64,000 nucleotides of DNA from Actinomyces massiliensis 4401292 (lineage in GTDB: Bacteria; Actinomycetota; Actinomycetes; Actinomycetales; Actinomycetaceae). The stretch lies in NCBI RefSeq assembly GCF_000269805.1, contig NZ_JH711481.1, positions 1,104,569-1,168,568 of the forward strand, in the 5' to 3' direction. Below, one piece after another: positions 47,027 through 55,933 of this stretch; position 1 is the stretch's first letter, and each line of letters begins with the position of its first letter. The position numbers and the translations under genes were made by a program. The notes under the pieces are model-generated. The model ran no database searches, had not been told where the DNA came from, and saw only the letters and a program-made list of their open reading frames with translations.

Positions 47027-49549
47027 ATGTCGACCCAGGACGCCTCCCACTCCGCCCGATACACAATGCGTTTATCGCCGCGCATGGCCGCCAGTGCCCG
47101 CACCACCCTCACCTGGTTGCGCAGCGGACGCGTCTCCTCCGCACTCGCGGCTCTCCTCATGCTCAGCACGGCAGTACTGGCCGCTATCGGCCACGCCTCG
47201 CCTCTGCATGTCCTGAGCAACCCTTTTGCGGCCGACCTCTCCCATCCGCTGCGCCTGTGGAGTCTGCTGACCGCCTGGGCGGGCGCGACCCGCCTCAGCC
47301 CCCTGATAGGGGCCCTCACCCTGCTCACCGCCGGCATCGCCCTCGAGCGGTTCATCGGTCGCCGACGCCTCGTCCTGGCAGCCTTCCTTCCGCATGCGAT
47401 CGGCGTCGGCATCGCCCTTGTCGCCCACCCTCTCATCAGCGCCGTCGCACCCACATGGGGCCACGCCACGAACCACTACCAGATCTCGGGAGCGCCGCTC
47501 CTCCTCCTGGGCCCCCTGCTCGCCTCGACGGAGCTGATGAACCACACCTGGAGCCGCCGCACCCGCGTGGGCGTCCTCGTCTTCCTCGCCGTGGAGACCG
47601 CCGTCACCGGGACTCCGGGCGCCCTCGCCCGCCTCGCCACCGCCGTCGCGGGTCTGCTCCTGGGAATGGTCGCCTGGCGCAGGTCGGTCTCCGCGGTGCG
47701 GTTGGCGCGCACGCGCAGATCGTCCCGGAATCTCCTGTCGCTGCTCGTCGCCTGCTGGACGCTCACACTGACGCTGGCCACCGTCACGCACACGGACTTC
47801 GGTCCGCTGGCCAGCGTCCGCTACGGCGTCGTCCCGGGGCCCGAGGGCCCGCAGCCGGCCACCGGAGCCGTCATCCTCAGCCTCATGCCGCTCCTCCTCC
47901 AGCTCGCCCTGGCCGACGGTCTGCGCCGAGGGCGTCGCGCAGCCGCCCTGGGCACGATCCTCCTTCAGAGCTTCCTGGCACTGTGCTCGATCATGTCGGT
48001 CAACGCCCTGGCGGTCAGCGATGGCGACACCGCTGCCGACAACACATCCGGTCCGGTGGTCATCGCCACCTCATCCGGTTCCTGGGACAGCCCCTACCAC
48101 ATCGTCATGCCGGTCATGCTCAACCTCGGCATCGTGCTGCTGGTCGTGTGGAACCGCGAGCACCTGGGGCTGCACACCCGTTCCGGAGTCGTGCTCAAGG
48201 CGATCGGGACCTGGGCGGTCGGCGCGCTCATCTGCGCCGTGGCCAGCGTCGGCCTGGGCATGGCCGTCGCGGCGGACTTCATGCCCGCGGCGACTCCTCT
48301 GGATCTGATCATCGACTTCCTCATACGACTCCTGCCGACCGCCGCCGAGGGCCTGCTCATCCCACCGCTGACACCGACGGGACCGCTGGCGAGCCTGTCG
48401 GCCTGGTTCTTCCCGATCCTCGCCTGGAGCATCGCCGTCGTGTGCACCTGGGCGGCCCTGACCAAGCCCGCGATCACCCCCAGCGTCAACCACGAGGACC
48501 TCGTGGCCCTGGTGCGGGCGCGCGGCGCGGGCACGCTGGGCTGGATGCTCAGCTGGCCCGGCAATGAAGCGTGGATCGCCGATGACAGGCGCACCGGTTT
48601 CGCCTATCGCGCCGGATCCGGGGTCGCCCTGACGCTGGGGGACCCCGTCGCCTCCGGACCCGAGGGGGCCAAGGCCGCGGTCGAGGGCTTCACCGCCTTC
48701 GCCACGGATGCCGGACTGGTGCCCGCCCTGTACTCCGTGCACGAGCCCACCATGCTCGCCGCCCGCGAGCAGGGGTGGACGGTTCTGCAGGTCGCCGAGG
48801 AGGCCGTCATCGACCTGCCCGACCTCGCCTTCAAGGGCAAGGCGTTCCAGGACGTGCGCACCGCCCTCAACCACTCGCGCCGCGAGGGCATCACCGCGGA
48901 GTGGACCACGTGGCGCACCGCCCCGGAGGGGCGCCGTGATCAGATTCGCGCGATCTCTCAGGGCTGGGTCGGGGAGAAGGCCCTGCCCGAGATGGGCTTC
49001 ACGCTCGGCGGCCTGAATGAGATCGACGACGACGACACGCGACTGCTGCTCGCCGTCGACGAGAGCGGAACCGTCCACGCGGTGACCTCCTGGATGCCGG
49101 TGCATCGCAACGGCGAGGTGATCGGCTTGACCCTGGATCTCATGCGCCGTCGGGAGGGCGGCTGGCGTCCGGCCATCGAGTTCCTCATCGCCCGCGCCGC
49201 CCAGGACGCCCAGGCCGAGGGGCTGGAGGTGCTCTCGCTGTCGGGGGCGCCGCTGGCCCGTTCCGGAACCTCCGGCGACCTGACCGGGGACGGGACCGAC
49301 GACGTCGGCGCCTCCCGCTTCGACCCGCTGCTGGATCTGCTGGCCTCGCTGCTCGAGCCCGCTTACGGCTTCGGATCGCTGCACGCCTTCAAGCGGAAGT
49401 TCAAACCGCGCAAGGTTCCCATGTATCTGGCCGTGCCCGACGTCGTGGACCTGGCCGCCGTCGGCGTTGCGATCGGGCGCGCGTATGTTCCCGACCTGAC
49501 GCCGGCCCAGACGGCGCGTTTCGCTCAGGTGCTCGTGGCGCATGATTGA
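47027..49549 (+). CDS. MprF-like aminoacyl-phosphatidylglycerol synthase
   Basis: 840 residues. The N-terminal half is membrane-embedded, with a rhomboid-like block (NPFAADLSHPLRLWSLLTAW, TAGIALERFIGRRRLVLAAF) and about 10-12 helices. The C-terminal half is a DUF2156/phosphatidylglycerol lysyltransferase domain (NEAWIADDRRTGFAYRAGSG, FKGKAFQDVRTALNHSRREG, YGFGSLHAFKRKFKPRKVPM). Such enzymes move Lys or Ala from tRNA to phosphatidylglycerol and lower surface charge; the amino acid cannot be read from sequence. GTG 47021 is an alternative start. It overlaps the esterase gene by 8 bp. Confidence 0.88.
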   Translation: MSTQDASHSARYTMRLSPRMAASARTTLTWLRSGRVSSALAALLMLSTAVLAAIGHASPLHVLSNPFAADLSHPLRLWSLLTAWAGATRLSPLIGALTLLTAGIALERFIGRRRLVLAAFLPHAIGVGIALVAHPLISAVAPTWGHATNHYQISGAPLLLLGPLLASTELMNHTWSRRTRVGVLVFLAVETAVTGTPGALARLATAVAGLLLGMVAWRRSVSAVRLARTRRSSRNLLSLLVACWTLTLTLATVTHTDFGPLASVRYGVVPGPEGPQPATGAVILSLMPLLLQLALADGLRRGRRAAALGTILLQSFLALCSIMSVNALAVSDGDTAADNTSGPVVIATSSGSWDSPYHIVMPVMLNLGIVLLVVWNREHLGLHTRSGVVLKAIGTWAVGALICAVASVGLGMAVAADFMPAATPLDLIIDFLIRLLPTAAEGLLIPPLTPTGPLASLSAWFFPILAWSIAVVCTWAALTKPAITPSVNHEDLVALVRARGAGTLGWMLSWPGNEAWIADDRRTGFAYRAGSGVALTLGDPVASGPEGAKAAVEGFTAFATDAGLVPALYSVHEPTMLAAREQGWTVLQVAEEAVIDLPDLAFKGKAFQDVRTALNHSRREGITAEWTTWRTAPEGRRDQIRAISQGWVGEKALPEMGFTLGGLNEIDDDDTRLLLAVDESGTVHAVTSWMPVHRNGEVIGLTLDLMRRREGGWRPAIEFLIARAAQDAQAEGLEVLSLSGAPLARSGTSGDLTGDGTDDVGASRFDPLLDLLASLLEPAYGFGSLHAFKRKFKPRKVPMYLAVPDVVDLAAVGVAIGRAYVPDLTPAQTARFAQVLVAHD

Positions 49550-50927
49550 GGCTCTCGCCGGGGTGCTCGGCGCTGTTCACCTGCGCCAGCCGTGGCTGGG
49601 CGGTGCGTGCCTGGCCTTCATCGCCGTCCTCGCCCTCGCCCTGTGGGCGGCGTGGACCCGTCACCTGCCCTGGCGCCGTCAGCTGGCGGCGCCGGCGGCG
49701 GGGCTGGGGGTCGCCCTGATCAGCTGGGGCGCGGTGGATCTGGTGTGGCGGCCGGTGGCCGATGGCGTGAAGACGGTGGTGTGGCTCTGGGTGGGCCTGT
49801 CCGTCACCGTGATCGTCCAGGTGCTGCTGGGCGGCAGCGCCCAGGCGGACCGTGATCGCGTGCATCAGTGGAAGCGGCGGCTGGTGCGCGTGGTCGGATC
49901 GGGCACGAGCATCGCGGCGACGGTGGCGACGGCCTTCCTGGCCATCAATGCGTTCTTCGCGGCCTTCCCCACGCTGGCGGCGGTGTTCGGCATGGGCGTG
50001 GCGACGACGCCCTTGGCCGCGCTGCCCGCAGCGGCGGGTCAGCCCCGGGCCCCGCAGCGGGGCGAGGGGCCGCTGGCGGCGTCGTGGAGCGCTCCCGGCG
50101 ACATGCCCGCGCACGGCGAGGTGGTCACGGCGGAGATTCCCGCGGGCGACCAGTCCGGTACGCGGGGTTTCAAGCCCCGGGACGCCGTGATCTACCTTCC
50201 GCCGGCCTATCTGACGGAGCAGCGGCCGGCCCTGCCGGTGGTCGTTGCGCTCACGGGGCAGCCCGGAAGTCCCTCGGACTGGTACGAGCTGGGCGCCCTC
50301 AAGGACACGCTCGACGCCTACGCGGAGGCGCACGACGGCCTGGCGCCGGTGGTCGTGGTCGCCGACCTGCTCGGCACTCCCTACCGCAACCCCCTGTGCT
50401 CCGACACCGTGCGCGGCGGGAGGGTGGCGACCTATCTTGAGCGCGACGTTCCGGCCTGGATACGCGACAACCTGCAGGTGGACCCCGATCCCTCGCACTG
50501 GGCGGTCGCGGGGCTGTCCAACGGCGGGACCTGCGCGCTGCAGGTGGTCAGCCGGTCTCCGCAGGTGTACCCGACTTTCTTGGCGATGAGCGCGGAGGAG
50601 CATCCGAGCCTGGGCTCCGAGGAGCGGACGGTGGAGGTGGGCTTCGACGGCGATCGGGCGGCCTATGAGGCCAACGACCCGCTCTCGATCATGGCGGCAG
50701 CACCGGCGGGCCGGTACGCCGGCGTGGAGGGGATCGTGTCCGTCGGGCGCGACGACGAGGAGTACGCGCCCGTGGCGCCCGTGCTGGCGGACGCCGCGAC
50801 GCAGGCGGGCATGAGCGTCTCGCAGCGCGACTACGCCGGCAGGCACACCTGGGCGACGTGGTCGGTGGCGATGGCGGACCAGATGGAGTGGCTCGGTCGT
50901 CGCCTGGGGATTACGCAGGCCGCCTGA
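49542..50927 (+). CDS. Membrane-anchored esterase (PF00756-like alpha/beta hydrolase)
   Basis: 461 residues. Four N-terminal membrane helices, then an extracytoplasmic esterase domain: RDAVIYLPPAYLTEQRPALP, nucleophile serine in HWAVAGLSNGGTCALQV, and the C-terminal histidine in DYAGRHTWATWSVAM. It is translationally coupled to the MprF-like gene. Because actinobacterial aminoacyl-lipid synthases can be paired with an esterase, it may remove the amino acid from the lipid; this is inference. A mycolyltransferase-like or general esterase role is the alternative. Confidence 0.8.
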   Translation: MIEALAGVLGAVHLRQPWLGGACLAFIAVLALALWAAWTRHLPWRRQLAAPAAGLGVALISWGAVDLVWRPVADGVKTVVWLWVGLSVTVIVQVLLGGSAQADRDRVHQWKRRLVRVVGSGTSIAATVATAFLAINAFFAAFPTLAAVFGMGVATTPLAALPAAAGQPRAPQRGEGPLAASWSAPGDMPAHGEVVTAEIPAGDQSGTRGFKPRDAVIYLPPAYLTEQRPALPVVVALTGQPGSPSDWYELGALKDTLDAYAEAHDGLAPVVVVADLLGTPYRNPLCSDTVRGGRVATYLERDVPAWIRDNLQVDPDPSHWAVAGLSNGGTCALQVVSRSPQVYPTFLAMSAEEHPSLGSEERTVEVGFDGDRAAYEANDPLSIMAAAPAGRYAGVEGIVSVGRDDEEYAPVAPVLADAATQAGMSVSQRDYAGRHTWATWSVAMADQMEWLGRRLGITQAA

Positions 50928-50937
50928 CACCCGCGTC

Positions 50938-51717
50938 GAGATCGGTCGAGTTCCGCGTCGAGATCGGTCGTACTCCGCGTCGAGATCGGTCCGGTTCCGG
51001 CTTGAGATCGGTCCGGTTCCGGCTCGAGATCGGTTCGGTTTTGTGTTGGGGTTGTGGTGTGTGAGGGCATCTGGGGCGGGTGCGTGTGTGGGGTGTGGTG
51101 GTTTCCGGTGGTGTGGTTTTTGGGGTTGGGGGTCTTGTGAGGTGGGTTGGATGGCCGTGGGGTGGCTCTGCCGGTGTCCTCGTGGCTTCCGTGTGCCGGA
51201 TGGTGGGTGTTGCACACTCGTGTGCATTCGGCGTTGGTGGGAGCAGCGGAATCGTGCGGAACAGCAAAGTCAGTAGCGGGCGCGGTCCTGTTCCCATGTG
51301 CGTAGACCCCCTAGGTGCACATGGGAGCAAGACCGCCGCGCGCGATGATCGCTGGAAAATTCCGTCATTCCAACAAGAACCAGCCTCGCCCTACAGAGGC
51401 CCCAGCCTCCCATGTGCAACATCGAAGACGACCGACGCCCGCCAGGTACACCCGCCACGTCCCGCATTGAGATCGGTCCGGTTCCGGTTCGAGATCGGTC
51501 CGGCTCAGCCTGGCCGGCCCGACGTCGAGGCACGCACGACGAGCTCGAGGGCGAAAGCCGCATGCCGCACCTCGGAACCATCAACACACAGCAGACCTGC
51601 GGAACCGGACCGATCTCGGCACGGGTTACGACCGATCTCGAGCCGGAATGCGACCGATCTCGAGGCGGAAGTGGACCGATCTCGGCACGGGTTACGACCG
51701 ATCTCGGCAAAAATGAG
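50938..51717. mobile_element. Composite repeat module 2 (inverted 22-bp arrays around a core)
   Basis: Left array J (cores at 50938, 50960, 50982, 51004, 51026), T/G-rich block starting TTGTGTTGGGGTTGTGGTG, the RNA-like element, two further GAGATCGGTC units (51469, 51491), the GACGAGCTCGAGGGCGAAAG segment, then right array K in opposite orientation (51608, 51630, 51652, 51674, 51696). It fills the whole gap between the convergent esterase and hydrolase genes. No gene recognised inside. Confidence 0.78.
51211..51418 (+). ncRNA. Conserved structured element, copy in module 2
   Basis: Begins with TGCACACTCGTGTGCA, itself a hairpin, then GGAATCGTGCGGAACAGCA, then the CCCATGTGC / GCACATGGG hairpin 82 bases from the start with AGACCCCCT in the loop. 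Further on GCCTC pairs with GAGGC; in module 3 the same stem is GCCCC with GGGGC, a compensatory change. It ends at CCCATGTGCA (51409). No open frame is preserved between copies. Strand of transcription unknown. Confidence 0.55.
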
Positions 51718-51721
51718 CGGC

Positions 51722-52792
51722 TCAGCGCAGGACGTAGCCGCCGAGCCACCGCCGCATGGCAGAGAAGACCTGCTCTCGCACGGGCGGAGCCGACAGCACC
51801 AGGTCGTGCACGCCGCCGTCGAAGCGGGCCACCGTCACGAGCTTGCCCAATCCGATGGCGCGGCGGGCCGTCCCGTCGGCATCGACGATCGTGTCGGTCC
51901 GCCGCGAGTCCTCGGTCCACGTCACTCCCAGGTGGCTGCGCGCCGATCCCATCGACAGGACGGGGCAGCGGATGTCGAGCCCGGCGGCCACGCGCGCCTG
52001 CCCGGCCAGAATGGCCAGCAGCCAGCCGGGTCGGATCGGGGCCGAGGGGAGGAACGACCACCCGGGCTCGATATGCCAGCCGGTGACGTAGGGATCCTCC
52101 GCCCAGGCGGGATCCGGCAGTTCGCCGTCGCGCTCCTTCCAACCGTCGGTGATGCAGAAGAGGGTCTCGGGCGCATAGGTGGGCGTGGGGATCGACATGC
52201 GCGGGTCTCGCCGCGCCAGCGTCCTGAGCACCGGCTCGCCGACCATGCGCACCAGCTCGGATCCCTGGAGCTCCAGCCACGCCGAGTTCAGCATGAGCGC
52301 CGTCAGGGCCCCGGGGTGCCGGTCGGCCCACAGGCAGGCGGTGAGGCCGCCGGCGGAGTGCCCGCACATGACGACGTCGGTCTCCCAACCGCGCTCGGAG
52401 CGGATGGCCGCCAAGGCCAGGCTGATCTCCTCGTCGTAGTCGGTCAGCGAGGTGATCCACCCCGGCATCTGCCCCTCGCGCAGGGAACGCCCGTAGCGGC
52501 GCAGGTCCAGGGCGTAGAAGGCTCCGCCCAGGCGCGAGATCTGGCGCGCCAGCTCGGTCTGGAAGAAGTAGTCGTTCCAGCCGTGGAGGTAGAGCAGGGC
52601 GAAGGTCGGCGTCGTCGGGGTGCCCGGCAGGGCGGCGGGGTCCGAGACCGGCACGTGCCGCACCAGCGTGGCGACGGCGCCGTCGTCCTCCTCATCGGGC
52701 AGGAGCTCGAGCGTGCGCGCCTCGAAGCCGGGGCCGAGCACGTCGGGGCCCCAGGCGTCGGTCGGTGCAGGGGCCGGAGCGGGCTCGCTCAT
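51722..52792 (-). CDS. Alpha/beta hydrolase
   Basis: 356 residues. Lid-less alpha/beta hydrolase with FALLYLHGWNDYFFQTELAR (oxyanion region), nucleophile VVMCGHSAGGLTACLWAD (G-H-S-A-G), and the C-terminal catalytic-histidine region DGGVHDLVLSAP. It resembles monoacylglycerol-lipase-like serine hydrolases, of unknown substrate. Its ATG overlaps the metX stop by 4 bp, so it is the last gene of a metY/metX-linked minus-strand unit. The frame continuing upstream inside metX is a shadow. Confidence 0.85.
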   Translation of the reverse strand: MSEPAPAPAPTDAWGPDVLGPGFEARTLELLPDEEDDGAVATLVRHVPVSDPAALPGTPTTPTFALLYLHGWNDYFFQTELARQISRLGGAFYALDLRRYGRSLREGQMPGWITSLTDYDEEISLALAAIRSERGWETDVVMCGHSAGGLTACLWADRHPGALTALMLNSAWLELQGSELVRMVGEPVLRTLARRDPRMSIPTPTYAPETLFCITDGWKERDGELPDPAWAEDPYVTGWHIEPGWSFLPSAPIRPGWLLAILAGQARVAAGLDIRCPVLSMGSARSHLGVTWTEDSRRTDTIVDADGTARRAIGLGKLVTVARFDGGVHDLVLSAPPVREQVFSAMRRWLGGYVLR

Positions 52793-53985
52793 GCCTCGGC
52801 TTCCGATTCGGCCAGGAAACGGCGCAGGACGGCCTCCATCTGGCCGGTCTCGATGAGGAAGCCGTCGTGCCCGTGCAACGAGTGCACGGTTTCGCGATGG
52901 GCTCCCGGGATGCCGTCTGCGAGCTCCTCCGCCTGGGCCGGCTGGAAGAGGCGGTCGGAATCGACGTCGATCACGAGGGTGCGGGCGGTGACGGTGCTCA
53001 GCGCGGCCTGGATGCCTCCCCGCCCGGTGCCGACGTCGTGGACCATCATCGAGTGGGTGACGATGAGGTAGGTGTTGGCGTCGAAGCGGGCCAGCAGTTT
53101 GCCGGCGTGGTAGTCGAGGTAGGACTCGATCTGGTAGCGGCCGCCGACGGCGGGGTCCTCCTCGCCCTGATGGGCCCGTCCGAAGCGGGTGTCGAGTTCG
53201 GCGGCGCTGCGGTAGGTCGTGTGCGCCAGCGCCCGGGCCAGGCCCAGGCCCCGTACGGGGCCGACGGCGTGGGAGTAGTAGTCGCCGTCGAAGAAGAAGG
53301 GGTCCGCCACGATGGCGAGCTCCTGGAGGTGGCACCAGGCGAGCTGGTCGGCGGTGGTCGAAGCGCCGGTGGCCACGAGCACCAGGTTGCGTACCCGCTG
53401 CGGGTGGCTGACGGCCCATTCGATGGCGCGGTGCCCGCCCAGGGAGGCGCCGACGACCAGGTGGAAGGCATCGATTCCCAGGGCGTCCGCCAGGCGCGTC
53501 TCGGCTGCGACGGCATCGCGTGTGGTCAGCCATGGGAAGCGCGAGCCCCAGGGGCGGCCGTCGGGTGCGATGGAGGAGGGGCCGGTCGAGCCCTGGCACC
53601 CGCCCAGGATGTTGGCGGCGACGACGAAGTAGCGGTCGGTGTCGATGGCCCGGCCGGGGCCGATCAGGGCGCTCCACCAGCCCGGGGTGGGGTGGCCGGG
53701 GCCGGCCTCGCCGGTCACGTGGGAGTCGCCGGTCAGCGCATGCAGGACCAGGACGGCGTTGTCGTGCTCGGGGGTCAGCTCGCCCCAGGTCTCGAAGGCG
53801 AGGTGGGTATCGGGCAGAACCTCGCCGGACTCCAGGGGCAGGTCGCCGATCTCCACGAAGCGGCGGTGGCCGGGGTCGTCGCCGGGACGCCATGCGCCGG
53901 TGGGGGAGCCCGCTTTGCGGTCCACGAGCTTGAGGGCCGCAGTGCCGACGCCGGGGGCGGGAGGTGGCGAGCTCATGGCCGTCAT
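52789..53985 (-). CDS. metX: Homoserine O-acetyltransferase
   Basis: 398 residues. Alpha/beta-hydrolase-fold acyltransferase that activates homoserine for methionine synthesis. Typical segments are DTHLAFETWGELTPEHDNAV, VLHALTGDSHVTG, ANILGGCQGSTGPSS, nucleophile S181 in VVGASLGGHRAIEWA, and the C-terminal His in HSLHGHDGFLIE. Start ATG 53985 or 53976; neither has an obvious Shine-Dalgarno. It works with MetY upstream, from which it is separated by repeat array L (about 250 bp). Confidence 0.95.
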   Translation of the reverse strand: MTAMSSPPPAPGVGTAALKLVDRKAGSPTGAWRPGDDPGHRRFVEIGDLPLESGEVLPDTHLAFETWGELTPEHDNAVLVLHALTGDSHVTGEAGPGHPTPGWWSALIGPGRAIDTDRYFVVAANILGGCQGSTGPSSIAPDGRPWGSRFPWLTTRDAVAAETRLADALGIDAFHLVVGASLGGHRAIEWAVSHPQRVRNLVLVATGASTTADQLAWCHLQELAIVADPFFFDGDYYSHAVGPVRGLGLARALAHTTYRSAAELDTRFGRAHQGEEDPAVGGRYQIESYLDYHAGKLLARFDANTYLIVTHSMMVHDVGTGRGGIQAALSTVTARTLVIDVDSDRLFQPAQAEELADGIPGAHRETVHSLHGHDGFLIETGQMEAVLRRFLAESEAEA

Positions 53986-54054
53986 CGTATCGCGATGGGG
54001 CGCGGTTCCCGATTCCTGGGATGCCGGCTTCCGGGTGTCCGAGGGGGCGACGTC

Positions 54055-54223
54055 GAGATCGGTCCGAAGAACCGATCTCGAGCCGGAAGTGGACCGATCT
54101 CGAGCCGGAAGTGGACCGATCTCGAGACGGAGTGGGACCGATCTGGGTGCGGAGATGGACCGATCTCGAGCCGGAAGCGGACCGATCTCGAGCCGGAGTT
54201 CGACCGATCTCGGCGCGGGTGGG
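54055..54223. repeat. 22-bp repeat array L, 1 inverted + 7 units
   Basis: GAGATCGGTC at 54055 faces ACCGATCTCG about 15 bp further on, forming a hairpin like array H, then cores at 54092, 54114, 54136 (GACCGATCTG), 54158, 54180 and 54202, closing CTCGGCG. It lies between metX and metY. Confidence 0.95.
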
Positions 54224-54233
54224 CAGCGGCGCG

Positions 54234-55580
54234 TTAGCGCGCGGCGGCGTTCAGGCCCCGCTCGAGGTCGGCGATGATGTCGTCGATGTGCTCGATGCCG
54301 ATGCTCAGGCGCACCGTGCCGGCGTTGATGCCCGCCTTGGCCAGGCCGGCGTCGTCGAGTTGGGAGTGGGTCGTGGTCGCCGGGTGGGCGCACAGCGAGC
54401 GGACGTCGCCGATGTTGGCGAGGTTGGAGAACAGGCTCAGGGCGTCGATTAAGGCCGCCCCCGCCTCGCGTCCGCCGGCCAGGTCGAAGGCGAAGACGCT
54501 GCCGGCGCCGCGCGGGCAGTACCTGCGGTGCAGGTCGTAGTACGGGCTGGACTCCAGGCCGGAGTAGCGCACCTCGGCCACCTCGGGACGGTCCTGAAGC
54601 CATCGGGCCGCCGCCAGGGCGTTGTCGACGTGACGCTCCATGCGCAGCGACAGCGTTTCGACGCCCTGGGCGAGGAGGAAGGCATTGAATGGGCTGGCGG
54701 CGAAGCCGAAGTCGCGCTGCCCCCTGGTGTGGGCCTTGAGGATGAAGGCCAGGTTGGCGCCCATCGCCCCGTCCACCCCGAGGTCGCGGGCGTAGACGAG
54801 TCCGTTGTACGAGGGGTCGGGGGTGTTGAAGCCGGGGAAGCGCTCGGGATGGGCGGCGTAGTCGAAGTTGCCCGAATCGACGATGACGCCGGCCACCGAT
54901 GAGCCATGGCCGCCCAGGAACTTCGTGGCCGACTCCACCACGATGTCGGCGCCCCATTCGATGGGCCGGGTCAGGTAGGGCGATGCCATGGTGTTGTCCA
55001 CGACGAGCGGGACGCCCAGGTCGTGAGCGGCCGCGGCGATGGGCTCGATGTCGAGGATGTCCCCCTTGGGGTTGGGGATCGACTCGCCGAAGAAGCAGGT
55101 GGTGGTCTCGTCGGCCGCGGCGGTCCAGGAGGCGGGGTCTGCCGGGTCGTCCACGAAGTGGGTGGTGATTCCGAGCTCGGGCAGGGTGTGGGTCAGGAGG
55201 TTGATGGTGCCGCCGTACAGCGATGGCGAGGCCACGATGGAGCTGCCCGCGCCGCCGAGCGTGAGGAAGGTCAGGGTTTCTGCGCCCATGCCGGAGGCGA
55301 CCAGGTGCGCGCCCACTCCGCCTTCGAGTGCGGCGATGCGGGCGGCGACGGTCTGGTTGGTGGGGTTGTCGAGGCGCGTGTAGATCGGGCCCAGTGAGCG
55401 CAGGGCGAAGCGGTCGGCGGCCTCGGCGGCGTCGGGGAAGACGAAGGACGTCGACTGGTAGATGGGGATCGCCCGCGCTCCGGTGACGGCGTCGGGGGTG
55501 TGCCCGGCCTGGACCTGCTTGGTCTCGAAGCGCCACCCCTGCGGGTCGGCGGCGGTGGGAGGGGTGGTGCCGGTGGGCAT
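54234..55580 (-). CDS. metY: O-acetylhomoserine sulfhydrylase/aminocarboxypropyltransferase
   Basis: 448 residues, PLP-dependent Cys/Met metabolism family. FETKQVQAGHTPDAVTGARA, PIYQSTSFVFPDA, YTRLDNPTNQTVAARIAALE, and the PLP lysine K220 (VVESATKFLGGHGSSVAGVI). It makes homocysteine from O-acetylhomoserine and sulfide. AAGGAG lies 7 bp upstream of ATG 55580; a longer frame to 55706 is leader sequence. Together with metX it completes direct sulfhydrylation. Confidence 0.95.
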   Translation of the reverse strand: MPTGTTPPTAADPQGWRFETKQVQAGHTPDAVTGARAIPIYQSTSFVFPDAAEAADRFALRSLGPIYTRLDNPTNQTVAARIAALEGGVGAHLVASGMGAETLTFLTLGGAGSSIVASPSLYGGTINLLTHTLPELGITTHFVDDPADPASWTAAADETTTCFFGESIPNPKGDILDIEPIAAAAHDLGVPLVVDNTMASPYLTRPIEWGADIVVESATKFLGGHGSSVAGVIVDSGNFDYAAHPERFPGFNTPDPSYNGLVYARDLGVDGAMGANLAFILKAHTRGQRDFGFAASPFNAFLLAQGVETLSLRMERHVDNALAAARWLQDRPEVAEVRYSGLESSPYYDLHRRYCPRGAGSVFAFDLAGGREAGAALIDALSLFSNLANIGDVRSLCAHPATTTHSQLDDAGLAKAGINAGTVRLSIGIEHIDDIIADLERGLNAAAR

Positions 55581-55933
55581 GTGGTGCTCCTTCGCGTGGG
55601 TTTGCCTGGGTTGCGCGGGTTCGCGCGGGCGGCCGGGCGCGCTGCGCTCACCGTAGCGGGAGCGATCCGCATCGGCATCCCGGTTCCACCACTGGCGCCC
55701 GCGCACAACTCGCTAGCAGTTCGCACGGCCTCGCCTGGGCCTTGTGAGGGAACTCATCGCGACGGCTCGGAGGGTGCGTCGTCGCGGGATTGCGGTGAGA
55801 ACAGGGATTCCGGGCGGTGTTACTGGTGTGAAACCTGATGTGCTTGTTTCTCTGTGGGGCTCGTGCGACTATTGTGCTCATTGATCCAGGACGCGTCCAT
55901 CAAAGCGACGCGCCATGACATGACGGAGAACTT
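55581..55933. other. Divergent promoter region between metY and the NlpC/P60 gene
   Basis: 353 bp, the only place for both promoters. The metY leader side is GC-rich and could hold a regulatory leader, but I could not match a SAM-type riboswitch. The NlpC/P60 side is AT-richer (TTGTTTCTCTGTGG, ACTATTGTGCTCATTG). No ydaO-type riboswitch, which often precedes such peptidase genes, could be seen. Confidence 0.4.

Noticed and set aside
51043-51276. Small protein from the T/G-rich block of the modules
   Set aside because: Related frames at 19.3, 51.0 and 58.0 kb are broken by indels that are not multiples of three and lack ribosome sites.
55581-55933. SAM or ydaO riboswitch in the metY / NlpC-P60 gap
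   Set aside because: Expected from gene context, but I could not match the conserved core of any such class on either strand.
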